DNA of 64,000 bases, taken from assembly GCF_000003815.2 (NCBI RefSeq), contig NC_049994.1, positions 11,623,894 through 11,687,893 on the forward strand, given 5' to 3'. The DNA comes from Branchiostoma floridae (taxonomy: Eukaryota; Chordata; Leptocardii; Amphioxiformes; Branchiostomatidae). Made by a program: the position numbers and the translations under genes. The notes beneath the pieces are model-generated. The model did not search any database and was not told the origin of the DNA. It saw nothing but the letters and a program-made list of their open reading frames with translations. Every line of letters starts with the position of its first letter. Positions within the stretch are counted from its first letter, which is position 1. This document shows positions 10,792 to 22,619 of this stretch, one piece after another.

Positions 10792-11798
10792 CGATAGCTG
10801 ATAAGCCAACACGCAGATGACAAGAGCCGGGCCGACGTACGTCTTCTAAAACGATCCTTTGACAGATAAGGACTCTGCTGGGTTTGAGCACCCGCGGAAG
10901 GAAAGCCAGTTCATTTGAACTTCTTCACTGCCACCATTCCCAGGCTGTGGCTCTAGTCTAATGCTCGGTAGTTCTAGAAATAATAATTGGTTATGGTACG
11001 TTAACAGGTCGTTGACTGCACAAACCCGAGGGTAGGAAGTTGACATCTTTGTTGAAGACAGAATGGGGGCATACAGCACCGGTTCCTAGGATCGCCTAAG
11101 ACTTAGGACAGACATATGTCGCCCATTCTTAGAGTTGTTGATGAAATCTAGAGAGAAATGTAATATCGTGTAAGTGCTATAAGATAAGTACAGTAATCAC
11201 TGATTGTGTGCTATACTTTCCTACCGAATGTTATCTTTTGACAAGTAAGGATACCAGTTGTAACCTGTAAGACTTCCTCCGGTGGTCTCCAGTGATTGAC
11301 AGGGAAGGCTGGACAAACCTAGTCCCGGGCCAACAGTGACCTCAACCAAAGCAAGGGTCACATCCCATTAAGAGATAGATACTTGAGACGCCCGACGTCA
11401 CCATAGTCTACTCAGAAGCCACGATCTAGCAAAATAGACTTTGAAACATCAGTAAACAACCCAGTGTTAGATCGGAACGATGTGAAAGGCTGACATGTAC
11501 GAGACAATTATCTTATGTACTTATTCTTTTCTTGTATGACTAATTTTACTGAGTGAAAGGTCTTGTATTCCTACCAGGTATGGCAGCAAGCATTAGCTAC
11601 CCTTTGTAAACCCTCCCTACTTTCGTATGGACGGGTCCTAGGTGATCGATGTGTGACATGATTGTTGAGTGTTAGAAATTGATCCGGGTTTGACGATTAC
11701 AGTATTGCAGGGGGTAACAGGTTGTGTAGTGACCTGGTCAGTGAGTTCGTGAACCAGACCTCTGACCTTACGGTATCAGCATTTTAATGAACATAAAT
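10772..11798. other. non-LINE sequence inserted in (or mis-joined into) the LINE
   Basis: This stretch does not continue the LINE frame and shows no domain I recognise. It ends in a 417-base gap. Either it is an insertion flanked by duplicated LINE sequence, or two contigs with overlapping ends were placed side by side. Confidence 0.7.
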
Positions 11799-12215
11799 NN
11801 NNNNNNNNNNNNNNNNNNNNNNNNNNNNNNNNNNNNNNNNNNNNNNNNNNNNNNNNNNNNNNNNNNNNNNNNNNNNNNNNNNNNNNNNNNNNNNNNNNNN
11901 NNNNNNNNNNNNNNNNNNNNNNNNNNNNNNNNNNNNNNNNNNNNNNNNNNNNNNNNNNNNNNNNNNNNNNNNNNNNNNNNNNNNNNNNNNNNNNNNNNNN
12001 NNNNNNNNNNNNNNNNNNNNNNNNNNNNNNNNNNNNNNNNNNNNNNNNNNNNNNNNNNNNNNNNNNNNNNNNNNNNNNNNNNNNNNNNNNNNNNNNNNNN
12101 NNNNNNNNNNNNNNNNNNNNNNNNNNNNNNNNNNNNNNNNNNNNNNNNNNNNNNNNNNNNNNNNNNNNNNNNNNNNNNNNNNNNNNNNNNNNNNNNNNNN
12201 NNNNNNNNNNNNNNN
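11799..12215. other. assembly gap (417 N)
   Basis: The only gap in the window that is not exactly 100 N, so its size was probably estimated from linking reads. It lies between the two copies of the 172-bp LINE repeat. Confidence 0.99.
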
Positions 12216-12222
12216 CCGGTGG

Positions 12223-12394
12223 CCAGGGATAAGTGACCATGATGCGGTAACAGTAGGCATAAAAACCCACGTCAAACACAACAGGAAGAAACCTCGTACA
12301 GTTTACTTATACAAGAAAACGGATAAACCAGCGTTAGTAGAAGGGATAAAAAACCTAGAGAAACAATTCACGGAAAGAGTCCCAACCAACCACT
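12223..12394 (+). repeat. 172-bp direct repeat, copy 2
   Basis: Identical by eye to 10600-10771 and in the same codon phase. The LINE frame runs on to its right without a break; to its left are seven unrelated bases and the gap. Confidence 0.95.
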
Positions 12395-14425
12395 CAGTAG
12401 AAGACAACTGGAACTACTTCACGAAAGGTCTCAAACATCTCATTCTCAAACATATACCCCAGAAAAGACTGTCAAATAAAAATCAATGTCCATGGTTTAA
12501 CTCATCTCTTAAACGTATAATCAAGAAGAAGAAAAAACTCTACAAAAGAGCTAAGAGTACAATGGAAGAACAAGACTGGGATAACTTTAAAACCATGCGC
12601 AGACTGGCTAAGCAAAAGATCAAAAAAGCACACAATGATTACTTAAAAGAAATCCTAGATGAAGCTTTGGAAAATCCCAAGAAATTTTGGCAGTACATAA
12701 AAAGCAAAAAACAGACCGCGTCTGGGGTGGCCCCCCTAGCGCAACACAACAGCCTCGTTGTGGATGCCCAGGGTAAGGCAGAAATCCTCAGCAGGCAGTA
12801 CGACTCTGTCTTTACAGATGAAGACATGGTCAACGTACCCGACCTAGGGGACAGCCCCTACCCCGACATGCCAGAGGTCGAGGTGACCCTGCTGGGGGTG
12901 CAAAAGTTCCTACAGGGGATAAACCCTGCTAAAGCCTGTGGACCAGATCAAATTCCCTGCAGAATTCTTAAGGACTACGCCATAGAGATCAGTCCAATTT
13001 TACAAATAATCTTCAACCAGTCCCTTGCAACTGGGCAGGTACCGACAGACTGGCGGACCGCTTTTGTGAACCCAATTTTTAAAAAGGGGGACAGAAGCGA
13101 CCCCGCAAACTACCGGCCCGTCTCTCTCACCTGCGTCTGTTGTAAGCTCCTGGAACACATACTTTTTTCAGCCACCATGAAACATTTAGAAACTCATAAT
13201 ATCTTACTCCCCACCCAACATGGATTCAGAACAAAACACTCCTGTGAGTCACAGCTGATCACAACTCTACACGACCTAACGTCTTGGTTTGACATAGGGC
13301 AGCAAATAGATATGGCTATTTTGGATTTTTCAAAGGCATTCGACAGCGTTCCGCACCACAGGATGCTGCATAAGTTACACTTTCACGGGATCAGGGGGCG
13401 AACACTCACCTGGGTACAAAACTGGCTACTGGACCGTCAGCAACAAGTGGTGATCGATGGGGAAAAGTCTGGTCCTGTCAGAGTAAGATCCGGAGTACCT
13501 CAGGGAACGGTGCTAGGGCCATTACTTTTTTTGATTTACATAAATGACATCAACAAAGACATAACATCCCAAATCAGACTATTTGCTGATGACTGTCTCG
13601 TTTACCGCCCCATAGTCCGTGACGAAGACCATTATGCCCTCCAAACTGACCTAGATAATCTTTGTATGTGGTCTAACACTTGGCAGTTGCGCTTTAATGT
13701 AAAAAAAATGTTCCATCTTGCACATCCACAAGTCCAGAAGCTCACATGATTTTCTGTATACAATGTTTAACGAACCACTCAACTGTAACAGCCAGCATCC
13801 GTACCTAGGTGTCATTCTCACCCACAATCTTAGGTGGAAGCCACATATCAATGACATTACAGCCAAAGCCAACAGCACCTTGGGGTTTGTCCGACGCAAC
13901 TTAAGGGGGGCAAGTAAAGAGGTAAGAGCTAAGGCTTACACTTCCATAGTCCGCCCTAAGTTAGAATACTGTTCTTCAGTCTGGGACCCCCACAAACTAA
14001 AACACGCACAAACAAACAGCCTTGAGGAGAAGCTGGAATCAGTCCAGCGTAGGGCTGCCAGGTTTGTCACAGGCAACTACAAACAATCCACCAGCAATAC
14101 ATCACTACAACAATCACTTGGATGGGCGACCCTAGCACAGAGAAGACAACAAGCACGACTTACACTAATGTACAAGGCAGTCAACAACCTCATTGCAATA
14201 CCCATCCACACCATACTTACACAAAACAACAACATTACAAGAGGTCACAACCAACGTTTCCACACCTTAACATGCAAAACCGAAACATACAGGGCAAGTT
14301 ATTTCCCCCGGACAGTCATAGAGTGGAATAGCCTGCCTGAACATCTGATACATACCACCTCCGTAGAACAGTTCAAAGCCGGGGTAGCCAAGTATTATGG
14401 CTACCCCAGCTCTACCCAGCTGTAA
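12223..14425 (+). pseudogene. LINE ORF, C-terminal part: reverse transcriptase, frameshifted
   Basis: The frame continues in phase from the duplicated endonuclease end through a Lys-rich linker into a reverse transcriptase: GDRSDPANYRPVSLT, DFSKAFDSVPHHRML, PQGTVLGPLLFLIYINDI and the active-site FADD at about 13582-13593. At the A8 run 13701-13708 the frame shifts by one base and reaches a stop at 13747-13749. The +1-shifted frame continues as the CR1-type C-terminal domain (RPKLEYCSSVWDPH, QRRAARFVTG) to the stop at 14423-14425. One base in a homopolymer therefore separates it from an open frame, which may be a real mutation or a sequencing error. Confidence 0.88.
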
Positions 14426-14593
14426 GACCGAACTATGCCCTAGCAACTTGTACAGCACAGCACAGCACTGTTATTTTTGTCTGTTGAATGAATACGTTTT
14501 TTTTCACTATTTTTGTCTCACCACCACCGGTTTGCTAGGGCATCCTCACTCCCCTGGGCACAAAGTCCCGCGAGGGGCATTGCCCAGTATTAC

Positions 14594-14620
14594 GTAGATG
14601 TAGATGTAGATGTAGATGTA
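14594..14620 (+). repeat. (TAGATG)n at the LINE 3' end
   Basis: About four and a half TAGATG units directly follow the LINE 3' untranslated region. This position and length are typical of the 3' termini of CR1/L2-clade elements. Confidence 0.85.
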
Positions 14621-15755
14621 CAGACATTATCAACAAATCTAGGCAAAACGAGTTGTAAAGGTATGCCACGAATCAAGTCGATAAAGGTGAGACATCCAGG
14701 TAATAACTGGTAATGGTTACTCCTGACAAAGAACTGGATATTTATCTTTTTTATTTACATATGTATTATTCAAGGAATGGGATCTGAGAGATGTAAGCTA
14801 AGCAACAGTATACAGTACTACCATATCATTTAATGCAGAAAAACATAGATTTTGGAAACGGTCAGACATTTCAGGTTGTATCCATAGCCACTGACGAAAG
14901 ACATTAGAAAACGTCTGACCATTACCCAAATCAATCCAGTTGCTTGAGTGACTGTTGCCTCGTGAATGCCCCAGTCGTTGCATGAGATAACACAAGATAT
15001 AGATGGATTTATGGAGTGACATCCCATAGGGGACGGTTCTAGCATCGTTGCGTGATAGTAAGTTATCGTCCTGTCACGATTGGACCTTGTAATGTCCTTG
15101 TGGAGTCCAACGTCTAATGTCAATGACCATTACCAGAATCAGCTTCAATCCAATTTGCCCAACATAACGGTTGGCTGCATCTGAGAACGTTAACCCCAGA
15201 ACCTATAAAGATTAAGTAAACGTCTGCTTTGCTCGATGAACAGCGCTTTATGAGGACTGTACCTTACGGCCATTATAACGACAAGAGTTGATTTGGAGTT
15301 AGCAGCGACCATTGGAGCTTGAATAAGGAAAGACCTATTGGTTTGAAGCTTTAAAGCTTCTTGACCTTCACGTCTGATAACATGTCTATCCATCACTGTA
15401 ATGTGGCGGGCATTTTCAACGACAGAATAGCTCCTTAGAAAAGTATTCGCCTTTATGGGAACGTTCTTGCCATTAAGTCTCAGCTGTATCCTGTGTATTT
15501 AGTACGGTCTTAAGGGCACAGTATAAAGGTCTACGTCTCCTGATGGCACCTCGCTGGGGATACCCACAGGGTGGTAAATAAAGGATGTCTGTCTCGTAAA
15601 TAAAGCAATGCGTAATTTTATTTTGGCTCTGTTTTTTGCCTCCTTGCAAATGGAGGTACGGTTTTCTATCTGTTTCTTTTTTTCTCGTTTAGATGTGTGT
15701 TCAAGTTTGTTTCCACTGGCCCGGATCCAAATTTGTTCCCGGGATGAGTTGTGAC
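14621..15755. other. no gene seen; Penelope-like fragment inside
   Basis: No supported exon. At about 14848-14985 an inverted pair of the hammerhead-like repeat core is present (described separately). Confidence 0.6.
14848..14985. mobile_element. Penelope-like repeat fragment with hammerhead-like core
   Basis: A minus-sense piece (ACGGTCAGAC..) is followed by a plus-sense CACTGACGAAAG..GAAAACGTCTGACC, then CCAGTTGCTTGAGTGACTG. Stem II of the core is shortened here. Related copies are at 22630-22815, 23815-23880, 24035-24125, 27105-27205 and 41654-41712. Confidence 0.55.
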
Positions 15756-16188
15756 TAGGGATGGGTACCGGTACAGAAAATTCAGGTCCAGGCCCGGTTC
15801 AGGTCCAGTGGATCAGGTCCAGGTCCGGACCTGAACCTAGACCTGATTCAGTATGACTCACACCAATGGTCCATTTCACTACAAAGAAATCTGTTTGGTG
15901 GAGTATTAGACTCACACTGTTGTTTTAAAATCCTACAACGCTAACTGCACCTGTACGGTTGACTGGAAAATTTGGTAGAAATGACTATAAACTCTGCTCT
16001 ACTTTACTCTTGTTATTTTCTTCCACCTGCAAGCGCCAAAACGTGTGAATGTCTGATCAAATAATCTGTTAATTTTCCAATAGGTCCAACATCCGGTCCA
16101 CTTAATTTTTTCCGGTCCGGTTTTTCCGGACCGGTCCAATAAGAAAAACCGGTTTTGTACCGGTATGCTGTACCGATACCCAGCCCTA
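15756..16188. mobile_element. hAT-type MITE with perfect 8-bp target duplication
   Basis: A 433-bp element. The left end TAGGGATGGGTACCGGTAC pairs with the right end, whose reverse complement is TAGGGCTGGGTATCGGTAC (two mismatches). It is flanked by GTTGTGAC at 15748-15755 and 16189-16196. Eight-bp duplications are the mark of hAT transposases. The inside is rich in CCGGTCC/GGACCTGAACC motifs and has no open frame. Confidence 0.9.
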
Positions 16189-16196
16189 GTTGTGAC

Positions 16197-17066
16197 CGAA
16201 GACTGGCAGGATGAGAAGGTTGAGCTGGCCTTAGTTCAAATTTCCTTCCTAACCGTTCTCTCGCGTGCGTTAGCCGTTACTGTTGGAATTGATATTGTAT
16301 GGTCGTGTAAGGTCGGTTCGTAAGCTGAAAAAACCGCTGCCACCAAATGTAGCGTCTGACCGAGATAGAGTAACTCAGAGACGAGGTCTGGATGCATTGC
16401 CTTACACTCCAGAACGGACGCTTGGTCGTCTTTATTGCCATGACATAAACCACGTGGGCCATGGCCCCCATGTGTGCTGGGACCTGGTCCAAACACTATA
16501 GATATCTACAGAATAGACTCAGAACTGTCTTGCAGACATCCTGAACTGATTGTCCAGTAACTAAGTCGGCATGTCTGGTATTGCGTTGCTCTGGGCCACG
16601 CAGCAATCAGAGAACATAATAGCCCTTTTCCCCTGGAGAGATTTAAGTTAATGTATGTACAATGGAGACACTGACCTGATTTCTTTAGTGCAGAAAATTG
16701 CAACTGCGCGATATTTCAGATTGAGACAGGGCAGTCTCAATTACTTAGTACCTCAGACTTTTAAAAGCATAAAGGGTTCATCAATATTTCAGACAGGAAA
16801 ATGAGTCAGAATGATGTAGTTTTCGTTGAAGCGATGTAGAGCACATAAGGCGTGGTTCACTTCTATTTCTCTGGCGTCGTGTTGGTGTAATGGTTAAGAT
16901 GTTTGGCCCATAACCCAAAGGTCCAGGGTCCCCTGACAAGCCACCAATGTCATGTACGTAGGTAACGCACTTTAGGGCGCGGTCACGGTCGTGCGATCGT
17001 CGTACGATTTGATGCGCTAGAACTTTCAAGTAAACTGTGACAGAACCAACCAATTATATCAAGAGA
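16197..17066. other. no gene seen; SINE head inside
   Basis: No supported exon in either direction; short antisense frames near 16236-16496 overlap one another and lack any recognisable domain. The only recognised item is the tRNA-derived segment at 16873-16935. Confidence 0.6.
16873..16935 (+). mobile_element. tRNA-Met-like SINE head
   Basis: The A box TGGTGTAATGG is intact. A 5-bp stem closes a loop with CAT at the anticodon position (TTTGG..CCAAA). The B box AGGTCCAGGGTCC is degenerate. The acceptor stem does not pair, so this is a SINE or tRNA pseudogene rather than a working tRNA. Confidence 0.55.
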
Positions 17067-17350
17067 CACACATGTAAAAGTTTCGACAGAGCTGGCATGG
17101 GAAGGTTCATGTGCAACTTAAAAGGTATTTATCCAACCAATGTGACCGAGAACCCACATGTAAAAGGTTGTAAGAGCTGACAAGGAAGGAACACGTGCAA
17201 CTTAAAAGGTACTCATCTGGTCCCAATGCAAATCATCCACTTGTAAAAGGTTAGACAGGTCTGACATGAGGAGGTACTTCCTTACCTTAAAAGGTACTCA
17301 TCGAACCGATCTGATTCAGAATCATCCATTTGTAAAAGGTTAGACAGTGC
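17067..17350. repeat. minisatellite, four diverged units of about 83-89 bp
   Basis: The landmark CATGTAAAAG/CTTGTAAAAG/TTTGTAAAAG recurs at 17071, 17157, 17240 and 17329. Each is followed by a GACAGAGCTGGCATG-like segment and ACTTAAAAGGTA. Units have diverged and carry no conserved frame. Confidence 0.8.
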
Positions 17351-17930
17351 TGGCAAGAAGAAGTGGTTTAAGGAAAGGACGATCACGAACCAATCAGTGC
17401 AGTAGACTGATTGGAACATAAGCCGTGCCAAGAAGTGTCTCTAATCAGATCAGGGCTTGAAACACCCAAAATTGTAGCTATGTACCTAGTATGTATCTGA
17501 TGTTTGACTATGAGAGCATTGGTGCACCTAAATATTTGTATAGTATTACGAACGTGAAGTATCGTTGTGCACTAGTACACAGCATATTCTCGACAATTAG
17601 GTGACAAAAAAGGTAAAACCGTCGCTGTAAAATTTGTTGAAAATGATGAAGTGTAATTTCTTACTGAAACTCTAAACAGAGGCAGTAACGTTTGTAAGTA
17701 TGCTTTGCTGACACTCTAATGCTATCTTATGTTGTTCACCATTTGTTTTTCATTGTACCTAAATTTTCAAGGTACGTGCACCAGTACTCCTACGCCCAAA
17801 TTGAATTTCCAGCCTCAAACAGCTCATACCAGACGTAAGAGAGACTGAACTGGTGTGTTGACCGATAAGGAATCAGAATAGTAATTGTCTGGTCTTATCA
17901 GTGGAGACTTATTATGGTTAGATTAAACGG
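17351..17930. other. no gene seen
   Basis: Sequence between two tandem repeats; nothing recognisable on either strand. Confidence 0.55.
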
Positions 17931-18310
17931 AAGAAGTTTCTGTAATGATAAGACTGTATTTATGCGCGGTGCCATGCACCAGTCATCTGAGGTGTGTTCG
18001 TCTGAGCTCGAGATTAGAATAAACACTGACCTCACCTTACGCGGAGAGTACCACTTTATTCCCTATAGTTGAAATGAAATTACTTTTACTTGGCGCCATG
18101 GCAAAGCCTGTGTCCAAACTGAAGCAGTTTTTGGAATGATAAGACGTATGCACGGTTATATACGCCAGTCATGTGAGGTGTGTTCGTCTCAGAGCTTGAG
18201 ATCAGAATCCGTACTGACCTCCCACCCCCTTCATGCGGAGAGTATCGCTCCATTCCCTATAGTTCAAATGAAATTACATTTACTTGGCAAAGCCTGTATC
18301 CAAACTGAGC
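17931..18310. repeat. diverged tandem duplication, about 191-bp period
   Basis: AATGATAAGAC recurs at 17944 and 18135. Both copies continue through GCCAGTCAT..GAGGTGTGTTCGTCT, GCGGAGAGTA, CCCTATAGTT and CTTGGC..AAAGCCTGT in the same order. The copies differ by many substitutions and short indels. No coding potential. Confidence 0.8.
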
Positions 18311-19179
18311 CCATATATTCACATTAGATATTGACAGAGGTCTTGTCCTAGCTACAACGCCTCATATCTCATGTTCCAGATGGATTCTTGATGTTATAGA
18401 ATCACGAAAAAAATCAAATTACTTGTGGCTGGTAAAGTTTATGTCAAAACCGAGCTGATATTGATACCAGAGATATGATCTTTGATCCCATACAACACAT
18501 ATTCCAGATTAAATTTTTCTAGAGCGTTTTGCCAGAACTACAGCGCCTTGTGATTCCTGTTTACAGATGATTGCCTAAACTTATCGAATCACTGGACCCG
18601 CAAACGTTTGAGTGTTAGAGAAGTAACCTACGATAAAAGTCAATAACGCTTTTTTTTAGGTCTGCTCTAATATAATCATAATGCGTGTAGACACCCCAAT
18701 GACTAAATGATATTACGATCATTCACATTTAATCATTTCATCGCGCAGCACATGTCCAGAGAGATGTGACATTTTACGCTCCAGGGCACGTCATACCGAA
18801 TGTAATAAAATTTCATGCCTCCTCTGGACAGACGTCCCAAAGTATAATATAACTCAATACATATGAGCATTAGAAGGATCCTGATGTTTTTATGAAGTCC
18901 TCACTGGCACATACCACCTCTGACACGAGTACGGTCTACCTACGATGTCGGTGCGGCAGTAGACTACAAATGATTTCATACATACAGAAGCCGACCAATT
19001 TTCCCTTTGAAACCGGTGACTCTGTGATCTGGTTTTCTGATGCGGAAGCCAGAGCAAAGTAAGAAGAGAAGTCAAGAAAGTATATCATCACTCTTACTTT
19101 TTAGGAGACGCTTCAAAAGCCATTAGCCGTTCTGAAAGCTCTTGTAGGATCATTTATTGGAATAGTATGTTGCTTAGAT
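18311..19179. other. no gene seen
   Basis: AT-rich sequence without recognisable exons or repeats. Confidence 0.55.
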
Positions 19180-19340
19180 GTCCCTGTAGCTCAACTGGTA
19201 GCAGCTTCATAGTGGAGCTCCTGGTTCAATTATTTGAATTTGGTTACTAGTAGACCCGGTTCAATACTTTGAAGGGCATCTCAGTTGGGGCTGCACTCGA
19301 ATTTCGGATGAAACGCAGGATGGGATGCAATGTTTAAAGA
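19180..19340 (+). mobile_element. tRNA-derived SINE
   Basis: The head GTCCCTGTAGCTCAACTGG contains a good A box; CCTGGTTCAA and CCGGTTCAAT are B-box-like. A body with CAGTTGGGGCTGCACTCG and TTTCGGATGAAACG follows. A related head lies in reverse at 60680-60770. Boundaries are approximate. Confidence 0.55.
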
Positions 19341-22300
19341 GGAACCTAAAGATAGCAAACCCTCTCTGTAAAATATATGTCCTGCAATTGAAACAACAAA
19401 GAAACCTGCCACCATGTATGCCACTAGGCACTATAGGCCTAAACGAACAAAAACATCATGCTATTGACGTAAATATACGAAATTTGGTTTCACATCTCCT
19501 TATGAAAGTGCGACCATTTCTATGCCCTTCCTTGAACCCCAGTGCCCTTGCCTCCCTTCCCTATCAATGATTCAAGAATCATATAATGCAATATACTTCG
19601 TGTTCAACGCGGTTGCTGAACCCCCTGACACCGACTTGAACAAGCATACAAATGAACAAAGTCGAGGCAAGTAATTCCACACTCAATAAGCTCTAGCATT
19701 TCAAGATGATCCCTCCATAATTTAGTAAATGGAATCATAGCAAGAAACCTTTTTATTCCTAATTCCTTATTTTCTGCATGGTTTTCTATCTGCGTAGACT
19801 TGGCACAAGATGACTATTTTCAGCAGCAGAGTTTGCATCGAACGGACAAAGGTCGTCTTATGGTTTTCGTGGATGACTGGCGCATGTTGAAGCTTGTCGG
19901 CAATCTCTAGAATACTACATCCCATGAGAATTAACTTTTCCAATCGTATTACACCTGGAGGGGTGATATATAGATTGCGGGAGAAATGGTTGATCGAGCT
20001 GCGGCAAACTTTGGCACAAAACATCGTCAGAGAGTCAGCTATAAGGATTCGACGAGATTATCAGCAAATCGAGACTGCAATTTTGCTTAATACCTCCGTA
20101 ATGCCTTTCATGAATTAATCAAGGCTCACTCTTGATTCAAGAATAACAAACGTGTTTGTACCACCAACAAAAATAGCGAGGAAATGTCTGGAACTTTTTG
20201 GCATGGCTACCATGATTATGTCCTAGCCATCTCTAAGCTTACCCAAATAAAGTATTAATCTTAGGTTCTAAAGCATGTCAAGCAAACGTAGTTATAGTTC
20301 AATCCATAGCCTATCGTTTCTCTTTCAAATTGAAAACTCACAATTCAAGGATAACGTTGAGCAAAAATGTTAGCAGCAATAAGAGCAGACTTTCATCAAG
20401 ACCGTTGTCATTTGCTAAAAAAACATTGTGATGACAAATATTATTTACAGTTAAAGACATAATGACGGGAAAGACAAAAGGCCAATACAATCATAGCAGA
20501 AGGCATATAAGGCACTCACCGTGCCGAAAAGGCCACCAACGCCGCAGACAAGCGCGATCAGTCAAACGTATGGTAGGCAGTGGTCAGTCGCTTTTTCCTT
20601 TAACAACTACCTTGTACTAGACTTCTACAGCACACAGTCACAAGAGATAGCATTTCTGCCCGAGAGCCTTATATTTACCGTCTAGCTGGTCGGCACAAAT
20701 TGAATGGCGTACTGGGAAATTTGGACCCTTGTGTGCGGTCGCAATTTGAAATGTTATCAAGCCGTAGAATGCTCCCAGCCTTATCTGTTGAAGAGTACTG
20801 GCTGTCTACCCTAATTACTGCTGACGTAGTTTAAAGATGCCATGTGATTGGAGGACTGGACATCTTGAGAGTCCTAACGGAATTGGTTTGAAACCTGCTG
20901 GTACACTAACGAAGCTGAATCCTCTAGTAATTACAATCTCATGATAATTTGTGTCAGATTGAATTGATATATCAAGAAGATAAGAAATTAGACAAAATGT
21001 TTTGGAAAGCACTGCAGGCCACAGATGGGTATATGTATTAATGCATTTTATACCAATTCCGATCTCTGATAGTTGACTTCGTGCCAAACGTATTTCCGTG
21101 ATTTCTTTTTACATGTACATTTTGTAATACCCATCATATGCTAATTGGACTGCTGAGGCCCCCCAAGGTTTCATATGTGGAGACACTTTGGGAGATTACA
21201 TACTGCATGTATATCAACTCACAAATAGCGATCACCACACATGTGTTGCTCAGCAAATGGCATCTAGCAACAAACTTTTCCCGATTCCAATTGTAGTAAG
21301 TTTATGATTCTTAGTCCATTTTACATTCTATTTGTGCGTGATATGTGACAACCAAGTCCAAGTATTCTGTCGTCCATATGCTTCAACTTCTACCTTGTCC
21401 CGTTACCTTGAACGATGAATCAATTTCCCACGTGTTTGTTTTTTATCCACGAAATTTTGCCAAGCTCTTGAAAGTTAATCAATATAATGGGTACGATGGT
21501 GTTTGGGGTAACATTACGCGATTACATGTAACACTAATGAAGTGAATTATTAGATTTAGTTCTAAAAACAATTGATCAAAGATGTAAGAAAATTACATTT
21601 GTTTCACATTAGTGCCGATCCATTCCAGCTCTATTCTCTAGTGAAAATAAAGAGAAGGTCGCGTACACTTCCCAACAATACTTGAAATACACATTTCACA
21701 ATGCACATCCCAGATGGCTGACTGCGACCAAGAAGCACAAGGATTTGTCATGTTACCTTTCATGGTGTAGCAGCTGCTACAATTTTCTTGAATTACCAAA
21801 AGGTTTAGTTAACGACACCGATTGACCTTTGTAACTTCTATATAATTCTGTAGATTGTGACAAACACTGAAATTTTATCGGTGCAAATACTCTTCACAAA
21901 GACTTGCACAAAGCTCATCAAACTACGGTTTCTGCAAACGTCATTGACCACATGATACTTATTATTCATCAGAAAATATGCACTAAAAGCAGTCATGGGA
22001 AAGTAAAGGAAGCTATATTTGTCGATGACTATTAACAAAAAAAAAAACTATTAAATACAACATATCATTCGATATTGATCAACCCCCAGGCAGCTTCGCC
22101 AGCTCGCTGCCGATAGGCGGAACTGGAGAAGGCTTGCAGTCGCCTGCGCTGCAGCCGAACGGTGATGATGATCATTCGGGAAGAAGCAACCATTAAAGAT
22201 CTGTACTGTGTAATGGATCTGATTTATTCCATTTCATCTTGCGGAGACATTTTGATTGACGTTTGGCGCTTTTAGAAAGACTGAAAACTAAAAAAAAAAA

Positions 22301-22384
22301 AACGTATATAGTCTGTCATCTTAGCCATAATCATTCAGTTCGTCACGTCCGCAGTGCAGTAGTATAAGCTGCCTAACATAACAA
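19341..22384. other. long stretch without a supported gene
   Basis: Only short frames occur and none has domain-like composition. A GTGAGT preceded by a hydrophobic coding-like stretch exists on the minus strand near 20520-20575, but a stop lies directly upstream with no acceptor, so it was not called. Confidence 0.5.
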
Positions 22385-22570
22385 CAATCTTTATTGACAA
22401 CGACAAAAGTACAGCGACTTTCGTAAGGTCTACATGAATAACAACTACTTACAGTACAACTAAACACATATGTATGGATATCTATAGGTATGGATACATC
22501 AACATAAAGGGTCTAGCATGCCATTTACACTATTGGTTCTACGGTATAAACAATCGTGAATATATTTAAC
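22385..22570 (-). repeat. dispersed repeat, copy 2 (3' end preserved)
   Basis: Reverse-complement partner of 3430-3615. This copy keeps the part lost in the first: after the shared ACCTTACGAAAGTCGCTG (minus sense) it continues TACTTTTGTCGTTGTCAATAAAG, a 3'-end-like tail. It may be the 3' part of a retroelement. Confidence 0.6.
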
Positions 22571-22619
22571 ATATAAGACTTTCGTGACACAAAATAGATC
22601 AAGTAACTGCCACTGGATA

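Larger units (their letters stand above)
8900..14620 (+). mobile_element. CR1/Crack-like non-LTR retrotransposon (LINE), interrupted
   Basis: One long retroelement read on the plus strand: a probable 5' leader (about 8900-9150), a first coding block with 2A-like motif, PHD finger and APE endonuclease (9151-10771), a block of foreign sequence and a gap (10772-12222), then the rest of the coding region with the reverse transcriptase and C-terminal domain (12223-14425). The 3' end is a short tandem array of TAGATG (14594-14620), as CR1/L2-type elements end in microsatellite-like repeats rather than poly(A). Family is inferred from the motif set. The 5' boundary is uncertain and I found no clear target duplication. 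Confidence 0.85.

Noticed and set aside
16873..16935. Functional tRNA-Met gene
   Set aside because: The B box and acceptor stem are degenerate, so it was called a SINE head or pseudogene.
20500..20620. Minus-strand hydrophobic coding-like stretch ending in GTGAGT
   Set aside because: A stop codon lies directly upstream with no acceptor between, and no adjoining transporter exons were found.
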